Assembly (NCBI GenBank): GCA_016713525.1
Contig: JADJOZ010000004.1
Location: 1 to 64,000 of the forward strand
DNA from: Bacteroidota bacterium
GTDB taxonomy: Bacteria > Bacteroidota > Bacteroidia > AKYH767-A > OLB10
Direction of reading: 5' to 3'
DNA: 64,000 bases
Position 1 is the stretch's first letter, and each line of letters opens with the position of its first letter. The notes beneath the pieces are model-generated. The model saw only the letters and a program-made list of their open reading frames with translations, searched no databases and had not been told where the DNA came from. The translations under genes and the position numbers were made by a program. Positions 1 through 11,156 of this stretch are shown here, piece by piece.

Positions 1-1753
1 AGCAATTCGGCCATTGCCCAATCGAGTTTTCCCATCGTGATCATTGCCTTACGGTCAGCAAATGGAACGTTTGTTTTTTGAGAAGAATGGTAGCTCGTCA
101 GGTAATGAAGTAATACGTTCACCAATTTTCATCAGCAACTCTTTTCCAGGACCGGTTTCCGGCGATAACTCGTTCTCTCCGGGCTTCGCCGTAGTGGAGT
201 CCGGTCCAATTACCTCAGACTGACGTATAAATTTTACTTTCTCTTTCGTTTAACAACATCGAGATGTTCCTATAACATTTTCTTAAATGCTACTCCATCT
301 CGCAGCCGGGTTTGCTTCAATATCACCCTGGGCTAATATCTTCTGATTATAAATTTCGCGCGAATTAGGATGAACAGCAATAGCCTAATACAAGAGTGGT
401 TGTGAAAGCGTGGTTCGTCGCCTTCATTGTGTCCACGTAATATTTACGATAGCAAAGCAAGTCACCAACATATCACGATGAAATTTCTGGCAGTATTCCA
501 TCGCCATTCTGATAGTATAAACAACTGTATTCCACCTCATCACCTGGTCACGCGAAATACAGGAGACAAAGTTACCTTGGCGGCGTCGGTACAATAAGTG
601 GATAGACATGCATCCTATAATTTGTAGTAAATCCGTATCTGATTATTAATCACAATATGAATAGTGACACCGGTAGCATATCCTTTTAACTGCGACATCA
701 AAATTACTTCATTTGCGACGCCTTGCCGCAGCAACCTGCAGCGTCGCCATGAATCAGAACCAGGGCAATCGGGTCAAATTTCCACCTTCTGTGGATGCGC
801 AAGTTTAGCCTTACAATTCCCTGAACTGCTTGGATCAACAGCTTAAGGTGCGAAGGGTTGGGAGTTAAGCTAAGATGTACTTTTTACCTTTAGGTGTTTT
901 ACATCAGCAGAAAATCCCAAAATGATATTTTACATCACCTATCAAAAGCATTATCTTCAAATTCTTTTCCTTTAAACTCCGTAAATATCTTCGTGTGTTT
1001 TATTGAGTGTATTGGCAAGTACATTTAATCACCACGGTGAGTAATCCCAACAACAGATTCTTTAATTCCGAGTTCAGCGCCCGATTCAATAACTGCATCG
1101 AGGCAGGGATTAAAGTCTCGGCACCTTCTAAAGAAAATCTTTTAGACCCTGCAATTTTACATGAAGGAAATTTTCGAATGCTAAAAGCTTCATTTAATTT
1201 CTCCAGCATTCTTCTTTTTTTACATCGATAGAAAAAAACCGGGTGTATTTCAGACCTGCTCCATTTTACGTTCGAGCCAGGTGATTACTTCAGGACTTCT
1301 GATATATTTATATTCGGCACCTACCGATTCATAATAAGTTTGTTCAAGATGCGCAACTATGGCGCTTAACTTTGCAAGGACCAATTCCTATTTCATTACC
1401 GGCAACAAACTTTATCAGGATCACCAGGAGAGACCTTAATTTTCAAGGTCGTTGGTAGATAATATTTTTCTTCTTTCGCGAACGGGATTTGTTTTGGTAA
1501 AAAGGTGACCTCTGGTACGATAACCGTTAATGAGACTAATCCACTAAATTCTTTCAATACTTTTCGGGTACTGCTCCTCAAGTAGTTTCTCCATTTCTAC
1601 GTTGCAAAATCAAACCTTTGAAGAAATCACGCCATCCGCTATCAAGGGATGAAGGGTCAGTAAGATACTGATTATAAGTGCTTCTATAGATGAAGGGTCA
1701 GCATTGCCGAGATCTGAATAAGGGTCCTTTACAGGAATAATAATATCTACCAT
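1..1753 (-). pseudogene. sucA: 2-oxoglutarate dehydrogenase E1 component, frameshifted and partial (3' end outside the window)
   Basis: The thiamine-diphosphate E1 subunit of the 2-oxoglutarate dehydrogenase complex (TCA cycle, cytoplasm). Read across minus-strand frames, family landmarks appear in the right order. An N-terminal stretch with ADPSSIEAL and DSGWRDFFKGFDF lies near 1700-1600. 'INGYR(T)RGHLFTKTNPVRE' lies near 1520-1470, and GSKRFSLEGAETLIPA near 1150-1100. An IHGDAA-like segment and MSQLKGYATGVTIHIV lie near 760-660, and a VVYTIRMAMEYCQKFHRD block near 530-470. No single frame carries more than about 100 residues, so there are many indels, probably sequencing error because the residues themselves are conserved. 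The start near 1753 is the best ATG in frame with the N-terminal block but is uncertain. The gene continues left of base 1. Confidence 0.85.
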
Positions 1754-1826
1754 GCAAAAGGACCAATTAAGACCGAGAAGTGAGGAAAACGATTTGATAA
1801 AATTGGAGAAGCATTGACAGGAAACG

Positions 1827-3151
1827 CTATTCGGGATAACTGTTTGCATCCACAAAAGGAATTTTTGCACTGTGAAAGAATTAATCACTCTGAGGAACTG
1901 ATTAGCCATGAACAAAGGGGAGGAGCACCTCTTTAGCTGGGGTAAAATCCATCTGTACTAAAGGCACCTCCTGACAAACTATTCTGTTGAATAAGTTGCA
2001 CCATTAAAAACATAACCGGTTGAAAGTGTATTGAAAAAAAATTACGCATATCAGCCATAGCAATATTATTAGCTGTACAATATTCGAATAGCTGTATTAT
2101 AGGCAACGACAGCAGTTGTAATTTCAAATACCTCATCCGCTCAAGCTCGAATTTCGCGGGAATAGGAACTGTTCTTCCAAGACCATTACAAATCAACGAA
2201 TCGACAGAAGCAGACAGTAAAATGAATTGCCTTCTTCGATTTGGCGGCGTCCAGTAAAAACCGACGAATCGGCGATCACAAACAAATTACCACCGGCTCT
2301 AAGTGAATGGAAGGATCAACCGTTTGCGCAAAGTATATTTAATGTATCGGCCTCGGCCGAAGTAAGTACCAAATCATTATAACCTATAAATGGAAAGAAT
2401 GGAAATCCTGTAGGTAAAGGAATATTGGCAACAATACAATTGGCATCCTGTGCGTTCAAACTATTTAGCAGTGACGTGAATCCATAGAATAGTAACCGCA
2501 TCTGTTATAGAATCTTTTCCTTGCTCCACCGGAAATGGCGTAATCATAAACATCCTCCATTTCCAGCCATACAACAAAAAGATGGGACAGACAGCAATGC
2601 ATCACCTGCCATTGTTGAAGTACGCGGATTACTGGCAATCTCAAGTAAAGGAAGTTGCCAAGAAACGGACTTGCATCACCACTCCACGATTGATCGGTCA
2701 AATCAGCCAATCGTGTGCCCGGAACAGAAATATTGTTAGATGGAACCGCATTTCCTAGCCAGTTGTAATTTGATAAATCACCATTTGCAGTTGCCGGAAT
2801 TGGAGTAAAATACGTTTGGTTATTGCATGAAGCATCCTTCAAATCAAGTACCCATTTGGCGTTTGCATTTAATCAATACCAACACCGGTATTAACAAGTG
2901 GCTGAACAAAATTTCCTCCGCCAACTACCGAAAATCTTCCTGCCTCGGTGCAGGAATACTATTAACCTGAAATTCTGTAAAGTGCCTGATCCGTAACCTA
3001 CAAGATATCCGCTTCCAACAGCAACCACGCGCGAAAATCGGCATTGCCATCAGAATAATTTATTTCATCGAATGAAGTTTTACACGACAATAATGAAATC
3101 ATCAGTAGTGAACTGAGAAATAGGAGGGCTACGATTTGATTGCTTATTCAT
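1827..3151 (-). pseudogene. SGNH/GDSL-family hydrolase, lipoprotein, frameshifted
   Basis: A secreted esterase/lipase-like hydrolase. The start codon overlaps the stop of the upstream porin gene (TAATG), so the two are translationally coupled. The N-terminus ends in a lipobox-like LLSC followed by a Ser/Thr/Asp-rich tail, so it is probably membrane-anchored. Pieces recognisable across frames are SGYLVGYGSGTLQ (the family's GNSLTAGY block), VGGGNFVQPLVN, GTRLADLTDQSW, VVWLGNNDV-like residues and, at the end, GGAFSTDG followed by FMANQFLRVINS and a final DANSYPE before a TAG stop. The C-terminal order matches the Bacteroidota GDSL family, where a FSLDGVHLTPRGY block holds the catalytic Asp/His. 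At least five indels separate the pieces. Substrate is unknown. Co-location with a FadL porin suggests a role in lipid uptake or release. Confidence 0.75.
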
Positions 3152-4383
3152 TAAAATTGATAGTTAATCGCTAAACCAAAATTATTCCACATTTGTCTTG
3201 TAACTGCCGGCGAACCTGAGTTCTGTATTACTTACTTAACGTCCTTATAATTTTCAAGCTGATAAAACAGATCGGGTGAGGAGTTTTCATTAAATTTAAT
3301 AGTTTCCGCCAAGCGAAAAAATAAATCGATCGCTATCAGGATTATCCAGGTAACATAGATTCATCAGGAACAGGAGAATTGTCGAATGCTACTCCACCAC
3401 GCGCGGTTAATTTTTCAGAAATCTTATAGCTGCTTCCGAACCGAAGTGCAAATCCATTTGAATAATCTTTATTTTCGGTAAAATTCAGCTCTGGTTTATC
3501 TGCAAATCATATTCCAGTTTATCATACACATTCCATCCGGCATATGTAAAATCTATAGCCAACAGCAACTCATGGGTTAGCATATACGAAGCACCTGCTG
3601 AAATAACTGAAGGAGAGAATAAGAAGTGCTGTAATCGACAGCAGAAGGATAAGTTGTGCTGAGAGAAGAAGGAACGTTGGTAAATTCAACTTCTCCATTA
3701 TCAATTTTAAAATTCAGAGCAGAGCGGTAATTTAATCCCATCTTAAATTTCTCACTGGTATTGAAAAATAATCCAAGATTAAATCCGTATGCTGTTCCTT
3801 TGCTTTCAAAAGAACCATTAACAGGACCGGAAGAAGAGCTGAAAGGCATAGCACGAGTTTTATAGTCGCGACCCAATGCTATCACAGCACCAATTCCAAT
3901 TCCAATTTTTTCAGAAACAGAAATTCCGAAAGTTGGCTGAATACAAATAGCGCGATTAACTGATTCACGGGAAATATAACTTCCTGTCCAGTTGTCATTC
4001 CATGTTTTGCGACTTGAAAATGGAGTGTTGACACTTAATCCCACAGCCATTTTATCGTTCAATTTATAAACTCCAAATAAAGTGGTGCAATTGCCATTCC
4101 GGTTTCATCATCGGTATTTCCACAAAGGGGCTTAGGAATGAAGTGGAAGAATTTGATAACACCACACCTGCCGAAATTTTTTAGAATATTCCTGAAAGGT
4201 CATTGCTCCGGGATTTGAAAAGACTGATGAAACATCTGATCCTATTCCTGTTGCAGTGCCAGCCATTGCAGCCGATGAAGCACTGGTGGTATTAGTTAAC
4301 ATACCTCCGGCATGCAAGGGCGACAACCGCACAATTAACCCGGCGAGAATTATTCCGGCAACACGAATCTTATATTTAACCAT
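3151..4383 (-). pseudogene. OmpP1/FadL-type outer-membrane protein, frameshifted
   Basis: A long-chain fatty acid or aromatic-hydrocarbon transport porin of the outer membrane. The N-terminus has a signal peptide (IRVAGIILAGLIV...LHAGG) followed by the FadL-type hatch start with ASSAAMAGTATGIGSDVSSVFSNPGAMT. The middle contains GVGIGAVIALGRDY-like strands and FNLGLFFNTSEKFKMGLNYRS, alternating residues typical of beta-barrel strands. The last residues, WNNFGLAINYQF, end in the aromatic residue usual for barrels. Frame changes occur near 4150, 3600, 3490 and 3240. The stop overlaps the start of the SGNH hydrolase, so the two form an operon on the minus strand. Usual family length is 400-500 residues, and the span agrees. 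Confidence 0.75.
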
Positions 4384-4531
4384 TCCGGCAAATTTAGGGA
4401 GGCAATGAAGGTTAAAGATAGCGGTAATCGTGGAGTTTTGAACAAATTTTTGTTAAGACCCTCATTTTGAGACTCATTTGATTGATTGAAATAATGGCTT
4501 TTCAATTACCTTTTACACCCTCTTTTACACT
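4384..4531. promoter_or_regulatory. Divergent intergenic region between the porin and lhgO
   Basis: About 150 bases separate the divergent porin/hydrolase pair and lhgO. A TAAATTTG that fits the Bacteroidota -7 consensus (TAnnTTTG) lies on the minus strand at 4396-4389, but only six bases before the annotated ATG. Either the mRNA is leaderless or the match is chance. No clear promoter was found for lhgO. Confidence 0.3.
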
Positions 4532-5768
4532 ATGAATACAGCATCAGATCAACTCCCCGTTTTACGATATTATCGTGATGGGTGGCGGCATTGTAGGTTT
4601 AGCCAGTGCCTATAAAATAAATCTTCGTTACCCCAACCTAAAAATTCTGGTGCTTGAAAAGAGAAGATCAGGTTGCAGCGCATCAAACAGGTCATAATTC
4701 AGGAGTTATTCATTCTGGATTATACTATAAACCAGGAAGTTACAAAGCTAAGAATTGTATTGATGGTCGTCGTGAACTGGTTCAGTTTGCTAAAGACCAT
4801 CATATTGCCCACTATATCTGTGGTAAAATTGTGGTTGCCACACAAACTTCTGAATTGCAGCACCTGAATAAGGTCTACAATAATGGAATCGCCAATCAGG
4901 TGGAAGGGGTTGAGAACATTACAGCCGCTCAGATTCGGGAAATTGAACCTTTTTGTACCGGAATTGAAGGCCTATGGGTGCCTTGCACCGGGATTATTGA
5001 TTATGCCGATGTTTCCCGAAAATATGTGGAACTTATTAATAATCAGTTTACTTCAAGCAAAGTTTTAACCGGACATGAAGTTACGGGATTTGAAAAATCG
5101 GCAGATTACACAACCGTTGTTACTCCAAAAGGAAAATTCAAAGGACGCTATTTAGTCAGTTGCACCGGTTTGCAATGCGACCGGATTGCCAAAAAAGAAG
5201 GCGTAGATCCGGGAATGCAGATTGTTGGTTTCCGTGGCGACTATTACGATTTGTCAGAAAAAGGAATGAATAAGGTGAAGAATTTAATTTATCCTGTTCC
5301 AAACCCCGAGTTTCCATTCCTTGGTGTTCACTTTACCCGAATGATTCATGGAGGTGTTGAATGCGGACCGAATGCCGTTTTCACCTTCAAGCGTGAGGGA
5401 TATGGCAAAACCGATTTCAACTTCACCGATACCATGGAAGCATTAACATACAAAGGCACGTGGAAATTATTTTTCAAGCACTGGCGCTTTGGTCTCGATG
5501 AATATAAACGTGCATTCTCAAAAAGACTTTTCCTAAACCGTCTTCGTTACCTGATTCCAAGTCTGAAATGGACGATATCGTCCCAGGCAGAGCAGGTGTA
5601 AGAGCAATGGCACTAGATCCCGAAGGCGAAATGATTGATGATTTCAAAATTGAACGTCACGGAAATGCACTTCATGTTTTAAATGCTCCATCACCCGCAG
5701 CAACAGCATCGCTTGCTATTGGAACAGCAGTGTGCGAAATGGCGAAAGAGCAGTTTGGATTGAATTGA
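4532..5768 (+). pseudogene. lhgO: L-2-hydroxyglutarate oxidase, frameshifted by homopolymer indels
   Basis: A FAD-dependent oxidase of the DAO superfamily that returns L-2-hydroxyglutarate to 2-oxoglutarate, fitting its place near sucA. The N-terminus reads MNTASDQLPV in one frame, then YDIIVMGGGIVGLASAYK (FAD GxGxxG site) and LVLEK in the next. EDQVAAHQTGHNSGVIHSGLYY follows in the third and continues to about 5570. The last part, with DDIVPGRAGVRAMAL and LNAPSPAATASLAIG, is again shifted. The first shift is a TTTT where TTT restores the frame and the others also look like single-base indels, so the gene is probably intact in the organism. The corrected length of about 400 residues is normal for LhgO. 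The HNSGVIH block is a family signature. Confidence 0.9.
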
Positions 5769-6340
5769 TGTGCTGATGTGCTAATGTGCTAGTGTGCTGA
5801 TTTGGTGATTTGGTAATTCGCGCCCTGAGCGAAGTCGAAGGGTGGTGATTAAAGATTCCATAAAAAAATTAATCCTTAATCCTTAATCCTTAATCCTTAA
5901 TTCTATTGCTTGCCCAGAGCGAAGTCGAGGGCGGTCCCCGCAAGGCACGATGCGGGGGTGCTGATGCGCCGCCCAGAGTCCGCCGGCTGGCGGATCGAGG
6001 GGTGCTGATTTATTAATTTGATGATTTGGTGATTTGGTGATTAAAATTTCACTTAGAAAAATAATTCTTAATCCTTAATCCTTAATCCTTAATTCTATTG
6101 CTTGCCCTGAGTCCGCAGGTTGGCAGATTTACCTTTGTCAAGGGTGGTCCCCGCAAGTAAGTATGGCTCTGAAGAGTAACGGTAATTTGATGGATAAAAA
6201 TTCCGTTCATACATCACCATTTTTCATCCTTATTTTTTACATCTTTCTCTTGAAAAATCAATTAAACCTGATGTCTGTTACAAAACATTAGGTTTTAACA
6301 TTAAATTAGCGTAAGTTTGATAGAATAAATCCCAAAAATC
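5769..6340. repeat. Intergenic mosaic of short repeats
   Basis: No gene is seen. The region is built from recurring modules. One is the heptamer CCTTAAT in tandem (about 5870-5905 and 6065-6100). Another is a GATTTGGT run (5805-5820 and 6020-6045). A third is the partly palindromic CCTGAGCGAAGTCGAAGGG and variants (5824, 5925, 6100), and a fourth is a small GC hairpin CCCCGCAAG...TGCGGGG (5935-5956). The same modules return, often on the other strand, at 8400-8600, 9480-9660 and 11170-11990. Confidence 0.8.
6312..6319 (+). promoter_or_regulatory. Possible Bacteroidota -7 element (TAAGTTTG)
   Basis: TAAGTTTG matches the Bacteroidota -7 consensus TAnnTTTG and lies 21 bases before the ATG of the Asp-box protein. 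A clear TTG at -33 is not present, so the call is weak. Confidence 0.4.
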
Positions 6341-8394
6341 ATGAGAACTCTACTTTGTATATGTTGCTTAGTTATGCTACATCACAACTCAAACGCTCAA
6401 TGGATTCAAACCACTGGTCCGGAATGTGGGTTTGCTTATGATTTTGAAACTGTGGGCCAGTATATTTTTGTTTCCAGTGAAGGGAATGGTGTTTTTCGTT
6501 CTTCAAATGGAGGTAACACCTGGACCAATGCAAGTATTGGATTGCCAAAAAGCAGCATTCAAAATCTAGCAGTCATTGGGACCACTATTTTTGCCGGCAC
6601 TATTGATGGGGTTTACAAATCAGATAACAATGGTTTAAATTGGATTCCGGCGAATTCTGGCATTTCAGGTATAAGTATTATTTCTTTTGCCACAGATGGC
6701 GCTGATTTATATGCCGGTTCTGAGGGTTATGGAATTTTTGTAACTGATGATAATGGCATTACGTGGACTCAGAAAAATAATGGCCTTGGCGACCTTTACA
6801 TAAAAGAAATAGAGATTAATAGTGCTGGAATGTATGTGGGCACATATAATGGGACTTATAGGTCAACAACTAACGGTAATGTGTGGAATCTTTGTGCAAA
6901 TAATGTTGTTTTAACAATTGCTACTGCATTTGTTTCTATTGGCACAACCGTATATGCCGCTGATGATAACTCTTATATATATGTAACCAATGACACTGGT
7001 GCAACATGGACTCAAATTGGAAGTGGATTGCCATGGTCTATAGGAGTCGAAGATCTGCTTGAATCGGCTGGAACTCTCTTTGCTGCCATTGCCATTGGAA
7101 TATACACATCTGCTGATTTCGGAATAACATGGATTCCTACTAATAATAGCATAATTGGTAATGTATTTAACTGGCAATTATTTAAATTTAATGGTAAACT
7201 ATTTACAGGAACATTTGGAGGCGGGATTTACTCAACAGATAATAATGGATTGACCTGGACCCCGTCCAATATTGGTTATATTAATTCATTTGTATCTGAT
7301 TTAGTAATTCACCAAAATCAATTGTTTGCAGCAACAGATGGTGGTGGTATTTTTACCTCAACCAATCAAGGTAATACATGGAGTTCATCAAATTCCGGTA
7401 TTGTCGGCTTCTATATAAGTGAAATGCTGAGCTCTGGAAGTGAGTTGTTTTGCGTCGCAAGTGGAAGTATGGGAAACAAAATATTCAGATCAATTAATAA
7501 TGGAGCATCCTGGACTGACCTCCAACTTGCAATAATGTGGAATCCACGCACGATTTTCCAACATTCAGGTGCACTATATGTTGGAACAGCAAATATGGGA
7601 GTATATAAATCAGTTGATGGTGGTTTAACATGGTCAAATGTATCAACTGGAATTACTCCTAATACTATTGTAAATGATTTCGCTTCAATAGGCAATTATT
7701 TATTTGCAGCCACGTATGATGGTGTTTATGTCACAACAAATAATGGAGTTAGCTGGACAGCTGCAAGTAATGGTTTAACTACGACTTATATTCAAAGTCT
7801 GACGGTAAACGGAAACAGTCTTTTTGCAGGCTCAAGTTCAGGTGGAGTTTTCAAATCAACAAACAATGGCACGAATTGGATAAATGTGAACAACGGAGTT
7901 TTACCAATTTTTAACTTGACAGTGGAGACCTTAGGTAGTTCTATTTTTGCGGGTTATCATAATGGTTTAATCTTTATTTCAAATGATGATGGTTTAACGT
8001 GGAATAACAAAGATCTCCCAACAACAAATTTTAGCTCTTTATGTTTTGCGGTAGATGGAAATACAATTTATGCCGGAACTACTTATGGAGGTGTATTCAA
8101 AGATTCAACATTTACCTCCGGATTTTCTAGTCCGGAAAATAGTGTTATGCAAATTACAGCCTATCCCAATCCCGCATCAGACTACATTGAGTTATCAATA
8201 TCTCAAAAAATAATTCCTCACGTCACTATGAAATCAGCAATTTAGTGGGCCAGGTTCTTAAAACTATTCAAATAGATCAAACATCATATTCTAACAATAA
8301 AGTAAGAATTGACATTTCCGATTTACCATGCGGATACTATATTCTTTCTGATAAGATTCAAAAGGGTATTCCGGTTAAATTTGTTAAACTTTAA
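6341..8394 (+). CDS. Secreted Asp-box (BNR) repeat beta-propeller protein with T9SS sorting domain; one C-terminal frameshift
   Basis: A large extracellular protein of about 684 residues after correction. A signal peptide (RTLLCICCLVMLHHNSNA) is followed by about a dozen repeats of roughly 40 residues with the pattern [ST]T[ND]NG-x-[ST]W[TI] and 'LFAGT-x-GGV[YF]-S'. These are Asp-box/BNR repeats, as in sortilin or Ycf48-like propellers. The repeats end near residue 600 at 'TAYPNPASDYIELSIS', the start of a type A T9SS sorting domain. The first frame stops at 8243-8245. A one-base shift near 8225 recovers YEISNLVGQVLKTIQID, IDISDLPCGYYILS and a final FVKL before TAA at 8394, so the sorting domain is complete. 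The protein is likely exported and anchored or released at the surface. The ligand is unknown. Confidence 0.85.
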
Positions 8395-8894
8395 AAGGGA
8401 ATCGAACGGAAAAGAATTAAGAATTAAGGATTAATGTGTTTCTGCTAAAAAGGAAATTCGTTAAAATGATAAATGATAAATGATAGATGATAGATGGGGT
8501 TTCTGCTAAAAAAGTAAGCAGAGGACAAGGGAATTAAGGATTTAGGATTAAGAATTAAGGATTAAGGATTTTTTGTTTCTAGCTTTTTTACAAGCCATTA
8601 TTAACTTTTCAATCCTTGTACCTTAATATTCAATGAAATATTTTGAGGACGAAAAGAGATTTTCCTAAGTAACCATATTTATAAGTATAAACATAATTCT
8701 TAAAAATTAAAAGTTAAAAGTGAAAAAACTCTGAACTCTGAATAAAGAACTTATACCCCTATTAATTTTTAATTTTGTGTTTATCACTTTTAATTTCGCA
8801 ATAAACATTTTTTTAGAACAGCTCCAATTGCTGAGTAGAAACATGAAATTAAGAAAAATCAAATTATCAATCTGATCAATCGTTCGTTTCGGTC
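8395..8894. repeat. Non-coding gap with AT-rich repeat modules
   Basis: No gene is supported. GATTAAGGATTAAG runs (about 8420 and 8540-8570), an ATGATAAATGATAGATGATAG run (about 8465-8490) and one copy of a longer intergenic repeat containing ATTTTGAGGACGAAAA (about 8596-8660) recur elsewhere in the first 12 kb. Confidence 0.65.
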
Positions 8895-9270
8895 TTTTGA
8901 ACGCAGAGTTAGGGAGACGCAGAGATTTTCGCTTTCGCGGAGAGGAGTATTCCGCTTTCAAACATGTGGCTTTCGACTAACTTTTTGTAGTATACCGAAC
9001 AAATTTTCATCTTTAAACCCACCCTTATTGCTTATGACTTATGACTTAGGTTTTTTGAACGCAGAGTTAGGGAGACGCAGAGATTTTCGCTTTCGCGAAG
9101 AGGAGTATTCCGCTTTCAAACATGTGGCTTTCGACTAACTTTTTGTAGTATACCGAACAAATTTTCATCTTTAAATCCACCCTTATTGCTTATGACCTAT
9201 GACTTAGGTTTTTTTGAACGCAGAGTTAGGGAGACGCAGAGATTTTCGCTAGCGCGAAGAGGAGAAGCAA
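8895..9270. repeat. Tandem repeat, period about 158 bp, two full copies and a partial third
   Basis: The segment starting GAACGCAGAGTTAGGGAGAC occurs at 8899, 9057 and 9216. The first two units are nearly identical through the CGCTTTCGCG, CAAACATGTGGC and ACCCTTATTGCTTATGAC segments. The third diverges after about 40 bases. No open frame follows the period. The GACGCAGAG wording resembles intergenic repeats seen widely in Bacteroidota. Confidence 0.85.
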
Positions 9271-9644
9271 ATCAGTCATGGTATTCTGACTTGGCCTGAA
9301 ATAGGTTGACTTTGCTTGAAATGCCATGTCATTATTCACTATTGAATTCTTGTTAATCGCTATTCAATCAAGCATTTTGAGAACGAAAAACTATCAACTT
9401 TAGCATCAACAAAATAAATCATAAGTAAAAAACGAAATTTTAAACTGCCCAAAGCCCACAACTTTAAACTTATAACTTTCAACTTTCAACTCAAGCGCAG
9501 TGACATCTTTTGACTCAGGAACACCAATCACCAAACCACCACCCCTCGACTACGCTCTGGGCAAGAATCACCAAACCACCAAATCAAGTGCAGTCACATC
9601 TTTTTGCTGAAGACCAACAATTAGCAAATCAGCACACCAGCACA
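9271..9644. repeat. Intergenic repeat block, copy of the block at 11450-11760
   Basis: No gene is present. From about 9419 the sequence (ACGAAATTTTAAACTGCCCA, then AACTTTCAACT runs, GCAGTGACATCTTTTGACTC, CACCAAACCACCA) is almost repeated at about 11524-11690. The two copies flank the T9SS propeller gene at 9645-11156. Confidence 0.7.
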
Positions 9645-11156
9645 TCAATCAATCATCAATTTCTTGGTTAGTCGTTCCATTTCAGTTTCAATAGTTACCA
9701 AATACATCCCTCTAGCATAGCCTGTCATTGAAAGATCTTTGGTATAGTACCCATTCTGTATCCGCAGCGGCTCTGAATGAACAACTTTCCCTCGCATATC
9801 ATAAACCATCAACTTGCCGGTTTTGCCTTTCAGGTTAGAAGCATTGATGAAAGCTTTATCCCAATCCGAGTGGTAGTAAACATGAAGACTGCCTGCGGCC
9901 GCTGCCCCTGCCAACTCATTTTGCGATACCAACGTATCACACGGACTGCCAGCAAGGGCGGGCAGGTCGTAATCCGGGTTATTTGGGAGACCCCAGTAGG
10001 TTTCATTACCTCCTAAGTTAAAGCTGAAAGGAGAAAAGCCACATGCTGAACCGGCGCTGTCGGGAGAATTAATTACACTCAAATTTAAATTATAAATGCT
10101 TGTAGCTGATTCAGGGTATGGGTATAAGTTTATCCCATCATTATATACACAAGAGAAATAAATCTTGTCATCCGGTCCTCGTTTTAACAGACCTCCCGTT
10201 GGTGGAATGGTCAAATAAACTATAGTATCCTTGCTTGCACTTATGTTAGGTGCCCATAAATCAAACTGCACTATACTGGATTCAACATCATTATTACTTG
10301 AAACATAAATGTATCTGCCTGTGGCAGAAAATTCACATCCAAAATATGCGGGAAATGATCCAGGAAGTTGTTCCTGCTCAATTTGAGTTACATTCGTAAA
10401 TAATCCTGTGCATCTATCGAAATCAAAAACTTCAATTAATCCTTTGTAGTTTACACTTAAATACTTAGTGCCATCTTTTGAAAATGTGGAATGAATAAAA
10501 TTTGTGTTTGTTGCAAAACCAATATTTTGGACAAATGGTGTTCCAATACCATTAGGCGTGATTAAATATGTATGAAAATTATTATTCCATGTTTGATAAT
10601 CTTTAAAAAACACCCACCAATCCCGACCATTTCCATGTTTGATGGAAGCAACACAATCGGATGCCTGGTAGGTAGTTAATTGTACATTTTTTTGAACAAC
10701 TGCACCCAACCCTCCATTTTGACTCATATCAACCACCGAATACCAAAAACCTGTTGGAAAGAATAAACAAGCAGTGAAAATGTAAAACAAGTTTGAAGAA
10801 TCTGGCCAAGGAACAATAACTTGTTCTTGAAACATTAAATCTCCTACTAATGTATCTCCATTTAGCATCAAATTATGATTGCGATCCCAAACTACACCTA
10901 AAGCAACATATCCTTGAATCCACAATTGATAGTAGTCTGTATTGGCGTAAAAAATCAGGTTTCCGGAGGAATCAGAAATTGTACAGCTTCCACCTCGCGT
11001 TAAAGTAGAGGAATTAAAAAGTTGAATCGTACCTTGATCAAATTTCATGCCTGCACTATCGCCGAAACACCATACGTTGTTCTTAAACTGTGCCTGCACC
11101 CCACCAGTTATAAAGCTTAAAACAATGATTAAAAAGCTGATCCGAAATAATTTCAT
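9645..11156 (-). CDS. Secreted beta-propeller-like protein with T9SS sorting domain (paralogue of the gene at 57187)
   Basis: An intact 503-residue exported protein. The signal peptide is KLFRISFLIIVLSFITGGVQA. The body has repeated elements such as NNVWCFGDSAGMKF, NLFYIFTA, NGRDWWVFFKDY, 'FSKDGTKYLSV', DFDRCTGLF and FSATGRYIYVSS. The last is the 'FSP-x-G-xx-[LY]Y' pattern of WD40-like propeller blades. The C-terminal 80 residues ('GKLMVYDMRGKVVHS' to 'GMYLVTIET...KKLMID') form a T9SS type A sorting domain. The gene at 57187-58680 has the same layout and the same phrases (DWWV, DFNRCSGVFSNTQ, FSPSGEFAYAC), so the two are paralogues. The role is unknown, likely a surface or secreted binding protein. 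Confidence 0.8.
   Translation of the reverse strand: MKLFRISFLIIVLSFITGGVQAQFKNNVWCFGDSAGMKFDQGTIQLFNSSTLTRGGSCTISDSSGNLIFYANTDYYQLWIQGYVALGVVWDRNHNLMLNGDTLVGDLMFQEQVIVPWPDSSNLFYIFTACLFFPTGFWYSVVDMSQNGGLGAVVQKNVQLTTYQASDCVASIKHGNGRDWWVFFKDYQTWNNNFHTYLITPNGIGTPFVQNIGFATNTNFIHSTFSKDGTKYLSVNYKGLIEVFDFDRCTGLFTNVTQIEQEQLPGSFPAYFGCEFSATGRYIYVSSNNDVESSIVQFDLWAPNISASKDTIVYLTIPPTGGLLKRGPDDKIYFSCVYNDGINLYPYPESATSIYNLNLSVINSPDSAGSACGFSPFSFNLGGNETYWGLPNNPDYDLPALAGSPCDTLVSQNELAGAAAAGSLHVYYHSDWDKAFINASNLKGKTGKLMVYDMRGKVVHSEPLRIQNGYYTKDLSMTGYARGMYLVTIETEMERLTKKLMID

Noticed and set aside
1007..1231. Plus-strand open frame of 74 codons
   Set aside because: It is the shadow of the sucA GSKRFSLEGAETL region on the minus strand.
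6911..7177. Minus-strand open frame inside the Asp-box protein
   Set aside because: It is antisense to a long well-supported gene. Composition follows the repeats of the plus strand.
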